Shown: positions 17,236-25,945, numbered from the stretch's first letter. The stretch is 64,000 nt of DNA from Treponema parvum (GCF_017893965.1 NZ_CP054142.1:1922001-1986000), one strand, 5' to 3'. Notes: generated by a model not told the origin, from the sequence alone. Numbers and translations: made by a program.

Positions 17236-18165
17236 ATGGGAATTCAATTGAGTGAAAACCTGACACAAGCATACGGATTCCTCGAAAACGGTAAACCGCA
17301 CGACGCAAAGCAAATTCTTGAAGACGCAGCAGAGTCCGATTTGGACAACAAAGACATCCTTTTTGCGCTCAACTGCTGCCATTTTATGATAAATTCGTTA
17401 AGACAGATAGAATCCGTCGAAGATCCTTTTGAACGAGGCGAAAGTATCATCCATGAATGGAAAGCGTTCGAAGGCGGAACTGCAGGAGAAAAAACTCCGC
17501 ACGACATACTGTACGCCGCAAGGCGCGGTTTTTTTACTTTGGCGCTTGAAAATTATAATAAACTGATAAACGAGGCGGATCCCAGACAAAAAGCTGAAAT
17601 TTACCGCAAGATAGGACTCTGTCATAAAAAATTTGGCGAATACGAAACGGCAAAAAATTGTCTGTTGGAAGCGAACGCTCTTTTTCCGGGATCTTCGCCG
17701 ATAATAGCGGAGCTGGCGGACTGCTTTGCTCTTTGCGGAGAAGAAAAAAAGGCAAAAGTTTTGTTCAAAGAAGCTTTTTTTGTGGATCCGCAAAAGATCG
17801 ATTTCAGTTTTTTAGATTCGGAATTGATTTGCTGCCTGATACGCAAGGTTACGGACAAGGGATTTACGGGCGCCGCACTGCAGGAATGGGTTCCTGTTTA
17901 CGGAGTTTTGTTTGGGATTTTCAATATAAAACGGGAACTGCGTTCTCAGGAAGTCGGAAGGTTAAAACAGGATATCTATGCCAAAGAGAATGAATCTAAA
18001 GATCCTTCAAGCGATCAAGCCTTGCTTACGCCGCGGCTTATAAACCTGTATTTTTGGCTGATCGATCATTATGTGCTTACAAACACTGAACAGCCTAAGA
18101 TCAATCAGGTATTGTTAAAGATAAAGATATTAGATCCGGTGATATATTCGCTTTTTGTAAAATAA
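17236..18165 (+). CDS. Cytoplasmic TPR protein
   Basis: A 309-residue helical protein without signal peptide or membrane segment. TPR-like repeats occur at the N-terminus (AYGFLENGKPHDAKQILEDA) and at about 105-180 (EIYRKIGLCHKKFGEYETA; SPIIAELADCFALCGEEKKA). The partner is unknown. It precedes greA by 28 nt on the same strand, and greA itself carries a long TPR-like extension, so a joint role near RNA polymerase is possible but unproven. There is no Shine-Dalgarno before ATG 17236, and a consensus promoter lies directly upstream. Confidence 0.75.
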   Translation: MGIQLSENLTQAYGFLENGKPHDAKQILEDAAESDLDNKDILFALNCCHFMINSLRQIESVEDPFERGESIIHEWKAFEGGTAGEKTPHDILYAARRGFFTLALENYNKLINEADPRQKAEIYRKIGLCHKKFGEYETAKNCLLEANALFPGSSPIIAELADCFALCGEEKKAKVLFKEAFFVDPQKIDFSFLDSELICCLIRKVTDKGFTGAALQEWVPVYGVLFGIFNIKRELRSQEVGRLKQDIYAKENESKDPSSDQALLTPRLINLYFWLIDHYVLTNTEQPKINQVLLKIKILDPVIYSLFVK

Positions 18166-18193
18166 TTCCGGATGACGGTATTAAGGAGAACAT

Positions 18194-20890
18194 ATGTCTG
18201 AAGAATTGATAAAAAACGTCCAAGAGATGCTTAAAGAAGAAACATGGACACGCGCTGCCATAAGCAATTATACGAAGAACAACCTCATTGAACTTGCCGC
18301 CGTCATAGAAAAAGCGCGCAACGAAAACTGCGCCGATGAAATAAAAACCCTTTGCGACGAACATTTGACGCATTCCAAAGACAGCATCATAGCCTTATAT
18401 TTTTCAGGGATTCTTGCGCTCGATAAAGGTACTCTGGATAATTCCGCTCTCGTCTCTCTCGTAGATATCTTCAAAAAAAACCACAAAGAAGCCGTCGTAG
18501 AATATTTGTGCGAGTCCATCCTTGCGGACGATCCCAACAATAAATTTGCGCTTCGCACGCTTGCTGATCGTTACAGGGCGGAAAACAACGAAAAGGTTTG
18601 GGAACTTTATGAGCGGATTGTAAAACTTGACTATGAAGAAGCCGAACTTGCCAAAGCCCTTGCCGAACACTACGAAGAGCTTTCGGACAGTGAAAATGCG
18701 ATCGCCTATTATAAAAAAGCGCTTTTGCGGTACGTAAGCGCAAAAAATCTGAATATAATAAAAGAAGTTTGGACAAAATTGATTTCACTCATACCGGAAG
18801 AGATTGATTTTTTTCTGCTCGTTCAGCGAAAAGTTGCCAAAACCATAAGCGATGATAAAAGCGCTCTTTTGATGCAGGAGCTGTACACTTATTATAAAGA
18901 TACTCAAAAATGGGATACCGCTATAGACATACTCAAGCTCATCCTTTCCATAGATCCTAAAGATAATTGGGCGCGCAAAGAAATAATAGAATGCTTTAAA
19001 GGCAAATATGCGGGGCACAGCCACCTCGACGACTACATACGTTCTTCCAACCTTACGCAGAATTTCAGAAACGTATTCGAGGCCATAAGCGATTTTGAAA
19101 AACATATCGCCTTTGACGCTAAAAACTTCGTCTTTCACCGTTCATGGGGCGTAGGTATCATACGAAAGGTACATAACGACATTTTGACAATCAACTTCGG
19201 CAAAAGATCCGGCATACACGAAATGTCTTTAAAGATGGCCGTAAACGCGCTTACTCCGCTTGCCAAAAACCACATATGGGTATTAAAGGCCACAAAATCT
19301 CGCGAAGAATTGGCAAAAAAAATAAAAGATGAAAAAGAATGGGCTTTAAAGACCATAATAAAAAGTTTTGACAACAACTGCGACTTTAAGCGCATAAAGG
19401 CGGAACTGGTCGATTCCATTTTGACTCCGGGCGAATGGACTTCTTGGAATACCGCCGCTAAAAAAATTTTGGAATCAAATTCTTCGTTCGGCGTAAACCC
19501 AAACGACATAAATATGTACACGGTGCGCGAACATGAAATCAGTTTGGAAGAAAAACTGTCGAACGAATTCAAGGCTCAAAAACAATTCTTTGCACGCATA
19601 GAAATTCTCATGAAATTCGTTAACGCCGATGAAACGGACAAGGGCAGCGAACTGTTCGCCGATATGTTCAGCTATTTTACAAGTTTTTTAAAGACGGTAA
19701 CAAAGGTGAACGAGCAGATTCTTGCCTCATACCTTGTGGTTCGCGACATAAATGCTAAGATTCCGTCGCTCGCCTTTCCTATAAAATACACTTTTAAAGA
19801 AATTTACGACGACATTGAAAATCCTCGGGCAATGTATGATCTTTTAAAAGATTCTAAAAATACATCGTTGCAGGCGAATTATCTTGCAGCCATAAAAATG
19901 CTCCCGGATTGGGCGGATCAGTATATCAGACTGTTTCCGGCAGTGCTTTCATCGGATATGCTGAAAACACTCATAAATTCGGGACATACTGAAAAAGTAC
20001 AAAAACTGGCTCAGGCGAGTTTTGAAAATTCGCGCGAATACAGGGAAGCGGCCTTATATTTGTTTAAAGAATGTCAGAATGAAAAGTGGTTTAAGGAAGC
20101 CGGAATACCGTATGAAAAGCAGCTCATAGGACTGCTCAACATAATCACCCAAACGTTCCGTGAAATAAACAATCACGTAAACACAACGGAAAATAAAAAG
20201 ATAAACCGTACGGCGACGCAGCTTTTGTTTAAAGACGACACCTTACTCAAGTATATGATTGAAAACGGTGAAGACACGATCACGCGCATGTACACCCTTA
20301 TAGACGACATAACCGACCTTGAGTCTTCCATAAAGGCCACGCTGCGCAATAAGATTCTTGAAAAATATCCGGAATATAAATTCCATACGGCCGAAGAAAA
20401 AACTTCCGCGCCGAGCGGAATGCTTGTTACCGTTAAAAAACTGGAAGAAAAGCAGGCGCTTGTAGACCAAATTCAAAACGTCGATATTCCCGCGAACGCA
20501 AAAGATTTAAGCGAAGCGCGCTCTCAGGGAGACTTAAAGGAAAACGCGGAATACAAGGCGGCCAAAGAACACCAGCACTACCTTACCGTAACTTTGGCAA
20601 AATTGCAGGAAGAGCTAAATCGTTCCGTCATCTTTGATCCCACTACGATCACCACGTCCGTAATATCTTTTGCTACAAAGGTAACTCTTTTAAATAAGGA
20701 TACTGGCAAGGACGAAACTTACACGATCTTAGGTCCGTGGGAATCCGACCCCGACAACGGAATAATTTCTTATATGTCGCCGTTCGGCGATGCTTTGCTT
20801 GATCACAAAGCAGGAGAAGACATATCCTTTGTGATAAATGAGCATAGTTATAACTATACGGTAAAAGCCATTAAGGCGGCAAAGATCTAA
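18194..20890 (+). CDS. greA: Transcription elongation factor GreA with long N-terminal TPR-like extension
   Basis: An 898-residue protein. GreA binds the secondary channel of RNA polymerase and stimulates cleavage of backtracked transcripts. The GreA part is only the last ~156 residues (from about 743). Its coiled-coil tip has the acidic motif GDLKENAEYKAAKEHQ, followed by the FKBP-like domain with TYTILGPWESDP and ISYMSPFGDALL. Ordinary GreA is about 158 residues. The first ~740 residues are helical with TPR-like repeats early (LAEHYEELSDSENAIAYYKK). Similar long GreA proteins are known in Borrelia and Treponema. Ribosome site aaggag lies before ATG 18194. The extension's function is unknown. 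Confidence 0.95.
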   Translation: MSEELIKNVQEMLKEETWTRAAISNYTKNNLIELAAVIEKARNENCADEIKTLCDEHLTHSKDSIIALYFSGILALDKGTLDNSALVSLVDIFKKNHKEAVVEYLCESILADDPNNKFALRTLADRYRAENNEKVWELYERIVKLDYEEAELAKALAEHYEELSDSENAIAYYKKALLRYVSAKNLNIIKEVWTKLISLIPEEIDFFLLVQRKVAKTISDDKSALLMQELYTYYKDTQKWDTAIDILKLILSIDPKDNWARKEIIECFKGKYAGHSHLDDYIRSSNLTQNFRNVFEAISDFEKHIAFDAKNFVFHRSWGVGIIRKVHNDILTINFGKRSGIHEMSLKMAVNALTPLAKNHIWVLKATKSREELAKKIKDEKEWALKTIIKSFDNNCDFKRIKAELVDSILTPGEWTSWNTAAKKILESNSSFGVNPNDINMYTVREHEISLEEKLSNEFKAQKQFFARIEILMKFVNADETDKGSELFADMFSYFTSFLKTVTKVNEQILASYLVVRDINAKIPSLAFPIKYTFKEIYDDIENPRAMYDLLKDSKNTSLQANYLAAIKMLPDWADQYIRLFPAVLSSDMLKTLINSGHTEKVQKLAQASFENSREYREAALYLFKECQNEKWFKEAGIPYEKQLIGLLNIITQTFREINNHVNTTENKKINRTATQLLFKDDTLLKYMIENGEDTITRMYTLIDDITDLESSIKATLRNKILEKYPEYKFHTAEEKTSAPSGMLVTVKKLEEKQALVDQIQNVDIPANAKDLSEARSQGDLKENAEYKAAKEHQHYLTVTLAKLQEELNRSVIFDPTTITTSVISFATKVTLLNKDTGKDETYTILGPWESDPDNGIISYMSPFGDALLDHKAGEDISFVINEHSYNYTVKAIKAAKI

Positions 20891-21014
20891 AACGATACGG
20901 GCGGTCAATTCGATCGATCTCGGGACGACAGGACGCCGGCCGAAATCGATCGCGTCCTAAGACGAAGCCTTGGAGAAAAAGCGTCCCGTCGCAGGCCGCA
21001 CTCACAGATCGTAA

Positions 21015-21881
21015 CTAGAGCGTTTCTGAAATTTCTATGTTTATCGGACAGTGATCGCTTCCCATCACGTTTTTCAGTATGGATGACGATTTGACGGACG
21101 ATAAAAATTTTTCATTTACGCACTGATAATCGATACGCCAACCGATGTCCTTTTCTCGTGCACGGAAGCGATAGCTCCACCACGTATACTGCTTGGGCTC
21201 CGCACAAAAACGCCTAAAAGTGTCTACATAGCCCGAAGAAGTGAATTTATCCATCCATGCGCGCTCTTCGGGTAAGTAACCCGGATTGTTTTCATTTGCC
21301 TTGGGATTTTCCAGATCTATAGGTTTATGCGCGATATTATAATCGCCGCACAAAACCACATTGTTTTTGGAAGCCACCAAGTCGGCACAGAAATCAAGAA
21401 TAGCGTCGCAAAACCGCAGTTTATACGGAAGACGAGCTCCTTCAGCCTGGCTGTTCGGAAAATAAGCGCTTATTATCACAGTCCTGCCGAAAAACGCGGC
21501 CGTTACCCTGCCTTCGTCGTCAAATTCAGGAATCCCCAGAGTGCAGACTCTGTCAGGCTTTTTCAAAGAATAGACGGCAGTTCCAGAATATCCGGCTTTT
21601 TTTGCGGAAGAAAAATAAGAATAATATGAGATTTCTTTCCGAGGTTCTATACCGGCGGCTAAAAAATTTTCTTCCGAAGGATTTCGGCCTGAATCGGCTT
21701 CGGCGGAACTTTGGGACGATGGATCGCCTCCGGGTGCGATAAGTTCGGGGGACAGCTGCGATATGTCGGCCTTTGTCTCCTGTATGCACACAACATCGGC
21801 GCCGGATGATAAAAGCCACGGGATAAAGCCTTTTTTTTCTACGGCTCTAAGACCATTTACGTTCCATGAAATAATGTTCAT
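21015..21881 (-). CDS. xth: Exodeoxyribonuclease III / AP endonuclease
   Basis: A 288-residue Mg-dependent nuclease of the ExoIII/APE1 family for base excision repair. Family motifs in order: MNIISWNVNGLRAV, VVCIQETKAD, CGDYNIAHKPIDLENPK, and the C-terminal GWRIDYQCVNEKF and GSDHCPI. Between the first two motifs and the central fold is a Ser-rich insert (about residues 50-75) not found in most homologs. It has a good promoter just upstream (21889-21917). Confidence 0.95.
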   Translation of the reverse strand: MNIISWNVNGLRAVEKKGFIPWLLSSGADVVCIQETKADISQLSPELIAPGGDPSSQSSAEADSGRNPSEENFLAAGIEPRKEISYYSYFSSAKKAGYSGTAVYSLKKPDRVCTLGIPEFDDEGRVTAAFFGRTVIISAYFPNSQAEGARLPYKLRFCDAILDFCADLVASKNNVVLCGDYNIAHKPIDLENPKANENNPGYLPEERAWMDKFTSSGYVDTFRRFCAEPKQYTWWSYRFRAREKDIGWRIDYQCVNEKFLSSVKSSSILKNVMGSDHCPINIEISETL

Positions 21882-21888
21882 AACCGGT

Positions 21889-21917
21889 ATTTTAAGGAAT
21901 TAACGGCGCGCTTTCAA
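21889..21917 (-). promoter_or_regulatory. xth promoter
   Basis: Minus strand TTGAAA (21917-21912), exactly 17 nt, then TAAAAT (21894-21889), each 5/6 to consensus. Transcription would start close to the ATG at 21881. The -35 lies inside the left copy of a 23-bp direct repeat. Confidence 0.6.
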
Positions 21918-21925
21918 GACATCGC
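21903..21925. repeat. Left direct repeat flanking the RelBE-like module
   Basis: The 23-nt sequence acggcgcgctttcaag-acatcgc recurs at 22649-22671 with one mismatch (22/23). The pair encloses only the toxin-antitoxin genes. Confidence 0.8.
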
Positions 21926-22055
21926 AGTTTTAGTATCTATTTGAATAAAAATTGACAAACCGTTAATTTTTACATCGCAATATATTTTGGATTGATTAAA
22001 ATTTGACAACAGATAACAAAAATATTAAGATTGTTATAATATAAAGAGGTTTTTT

Positions 22056-22313
22056 ATGAAAACAACAAAAGCAAAGGTTAAAAGTATGAGTATCAGTTTT
22101 CAGCCGGATATGTTTACTCGAATTGATTCCTATTGTGCCGAACGGGGTTGTTCCCGCAGTTGGTTTATCAACAAGGCGGCGGAGTTGTTTTTAGCAGAGT
22201 GTCTTGAAGATAAGGCGGATTATGAAGCTGCCGTTACAGCTTGGAATGAATACGAAAAGAGCGGTTTTAAGTCTTACCCGGCAGATGAGGTGTTCAAAGA
22301 GGCCGGGTTATGA
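22056..22313 (+). CDS. RHH-type antitoxin of a RelBE-like module
   Basis: An 85-residue protein with an N-terminal ribbon-helix-helix (MSISFQPDMFTRIDSYCAER, then SRSWFINKAAELFL). The acidic C-terminal tail would wrap and neutralise the toxin. Such antitoxins bind their own promoter. Ribosome site agagg lies 6 nt before ATG 22056, and a TATAAT is at 22035-22040. It overlaps the toxin start by 4 nt (ATGA). Confidence 0.85.
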   Translation: MKTTKAKVKSMSISFQPDMFTRIDSYCAERGCSRSWFINKAAELFLAECLEDKADYEAAVTAWNEYEKSGFKSYPADEVFKEAGL

Positions 22314-22573
22314 AAATTGTTTTTCCAGCAAAAGCAAAAAAACAATTTTTAAAATTTGATCATTCTATTCAAACGCAAATACAGAAATTTGTGAAAAAAC
22401 TTGAAAAATTGAAAAATCCACGGGAAACAGGAAAAATGCTTGTTGGAAACCGGCTCGGATTCTGGCGATATCGAGTAGGTGATTACAGGTTGATTTGCCG
22501 CATACAGGACAAGGAACTTGTGATTGTCGTTGTGGAAGTAGGTCATCGGCGCGAAGTCCATGAAGATATGTAG
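22310..22573 (+). CDS. RelE/ParE-superfamily toxin
   Basis: An 87-residue basic protein with the RelE fold pattern: AKKQFLKFDHSIQTQIQKFV, then LVGNRLGFWRYRVGDYRLIC and VVEVGHRREVHED. RelE toxins cleave mRNA in the ribosome; ParE toxins poison gyrase. The YRVGDYRLI and GHRREVH elements favour the RelE-type RNase branch. Its start overlaps the antitoxin stop, which is the normal order for relBE. High confidence in the pair, moderate for the mechanism. Confidence 0.88.
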   Translation: MKIVFPAKAKKQFLKFDHSIQTQIQKFVKKLEKLKNPRETGKMLVGNRLGFWRYRVGDYRLICRIQDKELVIVVVEVGHRREVHEDM

Positions 22574-22648
22574 CCGCCAAGTGGAAATACATTCGCCGCC
22601 TTTATGATCAAGCTTCGGGAGCAGCCCCCCTGCTGCAACTTCTACAAC

Positions 22649-22671
22649 ACGGCGCGCTTTCAAGGCATCGC
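22649..22671. repeat. Right direct repeat flanking the RelBE-like module
   Basis: Second copy of the 23-nt sequence found at 21903-21925, differing at one base. It lies 76 nt after the toxin stop and 724 nt after the toxin-side end of the left copy. Confidence 0.8.
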
Positions 22672-22691
22672 CGAAAACAAATTTACACCTG

Positions 22692-23162
22692 CTACTGTCG
22701 GCGTATAATATGCGAGCGTATTGCCTTGGAGAAAATACGCGCCGCAGACGAAGCCACCGCAATTCCCAGTGCGATCGCCCCGGCGGCGATTAAAGTTTTA
22801 TAGCCTGCCTCTCCGGCCTTTACCAGATCTCCGCTCACGGTTGCAAACATCATGTCATAAATTCCGCCGCCGGGCACCAGCGGAAGAATGCTTGGAACCA
22901 AAAAAATGGTTGCAGGCCTTTTTAAAACCATGGCGGCAACTTCGGAAAAAACGGCGACGGTAAACGCGCCGGCGGTATATCCTCCTGCCGCCGAGCCCAT
23001 GTATTTTGCGATAACCGTGTATAATACCCAGCCTACGGAGCCGAAGACGGAACCCCACCACACGTCTTTTATTTCCGTATTAAAGACGATAGAAAATCCC
23101 GCCACAGCGACAAAACTGAACGCAAAGGCTTTTACCAATTCTGTCAATAAACGGATATCCAT
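22692..23162 (-). CDS. ThrE-type exporter, small subunit (YjjB-like)
   Basis: A 156-residue membrane protein with four or five hydrophobic segments and the phrase VPSILPLVPGGGIYDMMFA, characteristic of the ThrE_2/YjjB family. These proteins pair with a YjjP-like subunit to form a threonine/serine exporter; the E. coli YjjPB pair exports succinate. It starts 2 nt after the YjjP-like gene. Substrate is not predictable here. Several short helices carry small residues typical of tightly packed transporters. Confidence 0.82.
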   Translation of the reverse strand: MDIRLLTELVKAFAFSFVAVAGFSIVFNTEIKDVWWGSVFGSVGWVLYTVIAKYMGSAAGGYTAGAFTVAVFSEVAAMVLKRPATIFLVPSILPLVPGGGIYDMMFATVSGDLVKAGEAGYKTLIAAGAIALGIAVASSAARIFSKAIRSHIIRRQ

Positions 23163-23164
23163 CT

Positions 23165-23935
23165 TTATACCAATCCTGCCATGAGTAAACCGCCCGCCGC
23201 GCCGATCGAGAGTCCCGAAGCTATGATTATAGCCTCAACCAAACGCGCGGAACCTGCCATAAGGTCTCCTGCTATCATGTCGCGTATGGATGTCACAAGA
23301 GTAATACCGGGAACGACGATCATGAGGGCTGAAATCATGGAAATTCCTACATTCAAGTCGCTTATAAAATACGCAAATATTCTTACTACGATCGCAATAA
23401 AAATTCCCGATAAGACCGATAAAAGAAAATCGTTCGGTATCCGACGTTCAAAAAATATAAGCATCAGGCGCAAAAAAAAGCCCGTAAAAAACACGGCTAC
23501 GGCGTCTTTTGCAGTTCCTCCGAACATAAATGCAAAAAATGATGAACTTATTGCAGCCGCCAATATAAGGATTAACGTGGGATAACTTGAAGCGTTTTCA
23601 ATACCGTCGAATTTCAAGCGGAGCGATTCATGCGTTTCATTTTTTCCGTGAGATTCAATGCTGCGCGACAAGTCGTTTACAAGCGCGAGTTTCTTTAGGT
23701 TAGTACATCGGCGGCGGATCCTTTTCATGTTCATAAAATGCTCTCCGGCAGCATTTTTCCATGAAAACAATATTACCGTCGGCGTTACAAACGAATAAGG
23801 ATTTTTCGCTCCGAGCGATTTTGCTACGCGGACTACAGTCTCTTCCGCACGATAAGTTTCTCCCCCGTTTTCTAGAACTAGGGCGCCCGCCTCTACGGCC
23901 AGATCCTGTATATCATCGCTTACTATCTTGGACAT
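23165..23935 (-). CDS. ThrE-type exporter, large subunit (YjjP-like, DUF1212)
   Basis: A 256-residue protein. The N-terminal soluble part has the family pattern LAVEAGALVLENGGETYRAE, then five membrane segments from about residue 118, including PGITLVTSIRDMIAGDLMAG. In Corynebacterium ThrE both halves are one chain; here they are split. It is adjacent to the YjjB-like partner and in the same transcript. Transported solute may be an amino acid or dicarboxylate. Confidence 0.85.
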   Translation of the reverse strand: MSKIVSDDIQDLAVEAGALVLENGGETYRAEETVVRVAKSLGAKNPYSFVTPTVILFSWKNAAGEHFMNMKRIRRRCTNLKKLALVNDLSRSIESHGKNETHESLRLKFDGIENASSYPTLILILAAAISSSFFAFMFGGTAKDAVAVFFTGFFLRLMLIFFERRIPNDFLLSVLSGIFIAIVVRIFAYFISDLNVGISMISALMIVVPGITLVTSIRDMIAGDLMAGSARLVEAIIIASGLSIGAAGGLLMAGLV

Positions 23936-24013
23936 AAACGCATTATAGCTGTCTTATGACTTTTTTCAATATCGCATGCGGTTTTTAAATGGAATATTGC
24001 CGGCAAACCGCTT

Positions 24014-25039
24014 TTACTTTACTTCGTATATCCAGCCGTCGGGCGCTTTTATCCGTCCCATTTGGATGCCTGTCAAAGTATCGTACAGCTTTTGAAGAAC
24101 CGGCCCCATTTTTTCAGTGCCGCTGGAAAAGCAAATGTCTTTTCCGTGATCGAATATCTTTCCTATAGGAGAAATGACCGCGGCGGTACCGCACAGTCCG
24201 CATTCTGCAAAATCTGAAATTTCATCTTTTCTTACGCTCCGCTCTTCGACTTCCATATTAAGATAATCTTTTGCGACCGTAATAAGCGAACGTCTTGTTA
24301 TGGAAGGAAGAATACTGTCGGATTTCGGAGTAACAAGTTTTCCGTCCTTAGTCACAAATAAAATGTTTGCTCCGCCGGTTTCTTCCACACACGTATGGGT
24401 TGCCGGATCCAGATAGATATTTTCCGCAAATCCTTTTTTATGTGCGTCTACGATATTGTAAAGACTCATAGCGTAATTAAGACCCGCCTTAATGTCTCCC
24501 GTGCCGTGGGGCGCCGCGCGATCGCGGTCGGAAATGCGCACGTATATGGGTTTTATTCCGCCTTTAAAATACGGCCCCACAGGAGTAACGAAGATTCTAA
24601 ACTGATATTCATCGGCGGGTTTTACGCCGATCACGGCATTGCTTCCGAACATAAACGGCCTTATGTACAAGGTTGCGCCGCTGCCGTAAGGAGGCACCCA
24701 TTTGACATTGGCTTTGACGACGGAGAGAACCGCTTTTACAAAATCTTTCTCGGGGAACACGGGCATTTCCATTCGCAAACACGAGTTATGCATACGTTCC
24801 GCATTAAGGTTCGGACGAAAAGTAACCACTCTGCCGTCTTCAGTGGTATAGGCTTTAAGACCCTCAAAACATGTCTGAGCATACTGAAGCACTCCGGCGC
24901 ATTCCGACATAACTATGGAAGCGTCCGATACGAGTTCTCCCGAATCCCATTTCCCGTTTTTAAAATTTGAAACGAAACGCTTATCGGTCTTTACATAACC
25001 GAATGCAAGATTTCCCCAGTCAATATTTTTTGTATCCAC
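24014..25039 (-). CDS. ilvE: Branched-chain amino acid aminotransferase
   Basis: A PLP enzyme interconverting Leu/Ile/Val and their 2-keto acids with 2-oxoglutarate. At 341 residues it belongs to the longer BCAT class. It has YAQTCFEGLKAY, RPNLNAERM, the PLP lysine in GTGDIKAGLNYA (Lys184), EETGGANILFV and CGTAAVISPIG. A GTG start at 25039 has a perfect aggagg 7 nt upstream. It is a single gene with its own promoter. It may serve synthesis or degradation; no other ilv gene is in the window. Confidence 0.95.
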   Translation of the reverse strand: MDTKNIDWGNLAFGYVKTDKRFVSNFKNGKWDSGELVSDASIVMSECAGVLQYAQTCFEGLKAYTTEDGRVVTFRPNLNAERMHNSCLRMEMPVFPEKDFVKAVLSVVKANVKWVPPYGSGATLYIRPFMFGSNAVIGVKPADEYQFRIFVTPVGPYFKGGIKPIYVRISDRDRAAPHGTGDIKAGLNYAMSLYNIVDAHKKGFAENIYLDPATHTCVEETGGANILFVTKDGKLVTPKSDSILPSITRRSLITVAKDYLNMEVEERSVRKDEISDFAECGLCGTAAVISPIGKIFDHGKDICFSSGTEKMGPVLQKLYDTLTGIQMGRIKAPDGWIYEVK

Positions 25040-25072
25040 GAAACACCTCCTGACTGTAAAACATTCATTTTT

Positions 25073-25109
25073 ACTAAAAAAATTTAGTATTATTAAAAGG
25101 CCTTGTCAA
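25073..25109 (-). promoter_or_regulatory. ilvE promoter with overlapping palindrome
   Basis: Minus strand TTGACA (25109-25104, perfect), 17-nt spacer and TAAATT (25086-25081). An inverted repeat ACTAAA-N4-TTTAGT (25073-25088) covers the -10. Its half-sites match those of the palindrome in the promoter at 17198-17217, though with different spacing. Confidence 0.5.
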
Positions 25110-25155
25110 GACAGGTATCATTCTTTTGGGGATGTGCCGGCGAGCAAAGCGGGGA

Positions 25156-25578
25156 TTAGAAAGCATCTTCCTTAAACGGATCTATCACCATTACTCCTCG
25201 ATATGTCTGCCCCGGATTTAAATCTTCGGAAATAATAAATTTGCATTTTGCTTTCTCGGCCGCAGCTACTATTAATGAATCCCAAAATGATAATTGTAAA
25301 ATTACACTAATATCTATTGCTTGTTCTATCAGCTCCAAATCATTTTGAACAATTTCAATATTACAAAAATTGTGTATGATATTTTTGACAATTATTCGAT
25401 CTGCCTTCAATTTTGTTGTTGCGACTACATAGAATTCTTTAAGTACCTGTGTTGATATTACGGGCTGATGTAAATCTACAACTTTCTTCATTATTTCCCG
25501 AGCTTTAGCCTGCTTACCTGAATCTTTTAAGTCAAGTGTGTACACAAGTATATTTGTATCAATAAATATTTTAGACAC
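25156..25578 (-). CDS. PIN-domain toxin (VapC-like RNase)
   Basis: A PIN-fold ribonuclease of about 140 residues. It begins SKIFIDTNILVYTLD, whose Asp is an active-site metal ligand. Further acidic positions are STQVLKEFY, SFWDSLIVAAAE and ISEDLNPG. Start chosen at GTG 25578, because the PIN fold begins there and an aaggga lies about 10 nt upstream. An ATG frame from 25611 would be buried in the antitoxin gene. The start overlaps the antitoxin stop by 8 nt. VapC toxins cut tRNA or rRNA; the target here is unknown. Confidence 0.88.
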   Translation of the reverse strand: MSKIFIDTNILVYTLDLKDSGKQAKAREIMKKVVDLHQPVISTQVLKEFYVVATTKLKADRIIVKNIIHNFCNIEIVQNDLELIEQAIDISVILQLSFWDSLIVAAAEKAKCKFIISEDLNPGQTYRGVMVIDPFKEDAF

Positions 25579-25795
25579 GATATAATTCTTCCCTTGCCCA
25601 TTTTTCATCACCTGATGTCACATTTAATGTATCCATAAGAGAGAAAGTATCATGAAGCCAGTAATCCTTGTTTGTAACAACCGCTTGCTCAACGAGTTTT
25701 CGTACAAGAGAATTAAATGAGATATTATGATTCCTAGCGTATTCTCGGCCTGCCTGTAAAACATTTTCATCAATTGATAAAGTTATATTTTTCAT
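25571..25795 (-). CDS. RHH-type antitoxin partner of the PIN toxin
   Basis: A 74-residue protein with an N-terminal ribbon-helix-helix pattern (MKNITLSIDENVLQAGREYA, then ISFNSLVRKLVEQ). The C-terminal tail (SLMDTLNVTSGDEKWARE) is likely to occupy the PIN active site. Ribosome site gagg lies 8 nt upstream of ATG 25795. It is co-transcribed with and overlaps the toxin gene. Its promoter contains an 8-bp palindrome fit for autoregulation. Confidence 0.85.
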   Translation of the reverse strand: MKNITLSIDENVLQAGREYARNHNISFNSLVRKLVEQAVVTNKDYWLHDTFSLMDTLNVTSGDEKWAREELYRV

Positions 25796-25814
25796 AAATT
25801 ATCCTCATTAACAC

Positions 25815-25843
25815 AGTATAAGTGCGCACATTAATAAAGTAAA
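25815..25843 (-). promoter_or_regulatory. Promoter of the PIN toxin-antitoxin operon
   Basis: Minus strand TTTACT (25843-25838), 17-nt spacer and TATACT (25820-25815), 20 nt before the antitoxin start. The spacer contains the palindrome GTGCGCAC (25822-25829), a likely operator for the antitoxin. Confidence 0.6.
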
Positions 25844-25945
25844 GAGCCCGAAAATCTAAGCGGGCGTAAGATTTTCGGGCGCCTAGTATAAAAGAAAAAC
25901 GGATTGGCCGTTTTTCGACTCTCGACTTATCAGAGCGATTTCGAG
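25844..25945. repeat. Double-hairpin dispersed repeat, copy A
   Basis: Contains a perfect 12-bp inverted repeat (gcccgaaaatct at 25845-25856 with 25869-25880), the linker gcgcctagtataaaa and a second 9-bp hairpin (gaaaaacgg/ccgtttttc, 25894-25902 with 25908-25916). The tail is actctcgacttatcagagcg then atttcgag. The same layout recurs at 25964-26037 (second hairpin onward) and 26552-26662. Confidence 0.8.

Noticed and set aside
20891-21014. Possible terminator between greA and xth
   Set aside because: GC-rich sequence with scattered short inverted repeats but no stem with a T run.
22003-22040. TTGACA (22003) with TATAAT (22035) as the TA promoter
   Set aside because: The spacer is 26 nt, too long for a sigma-70 promoter. 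The TATAAT alone may be used with a weak -35.
24395-24970. 191-codon open frame on the plus strand
   Set aside because: It is antisense to ilvE, whose motifs and ribosome site are clear.
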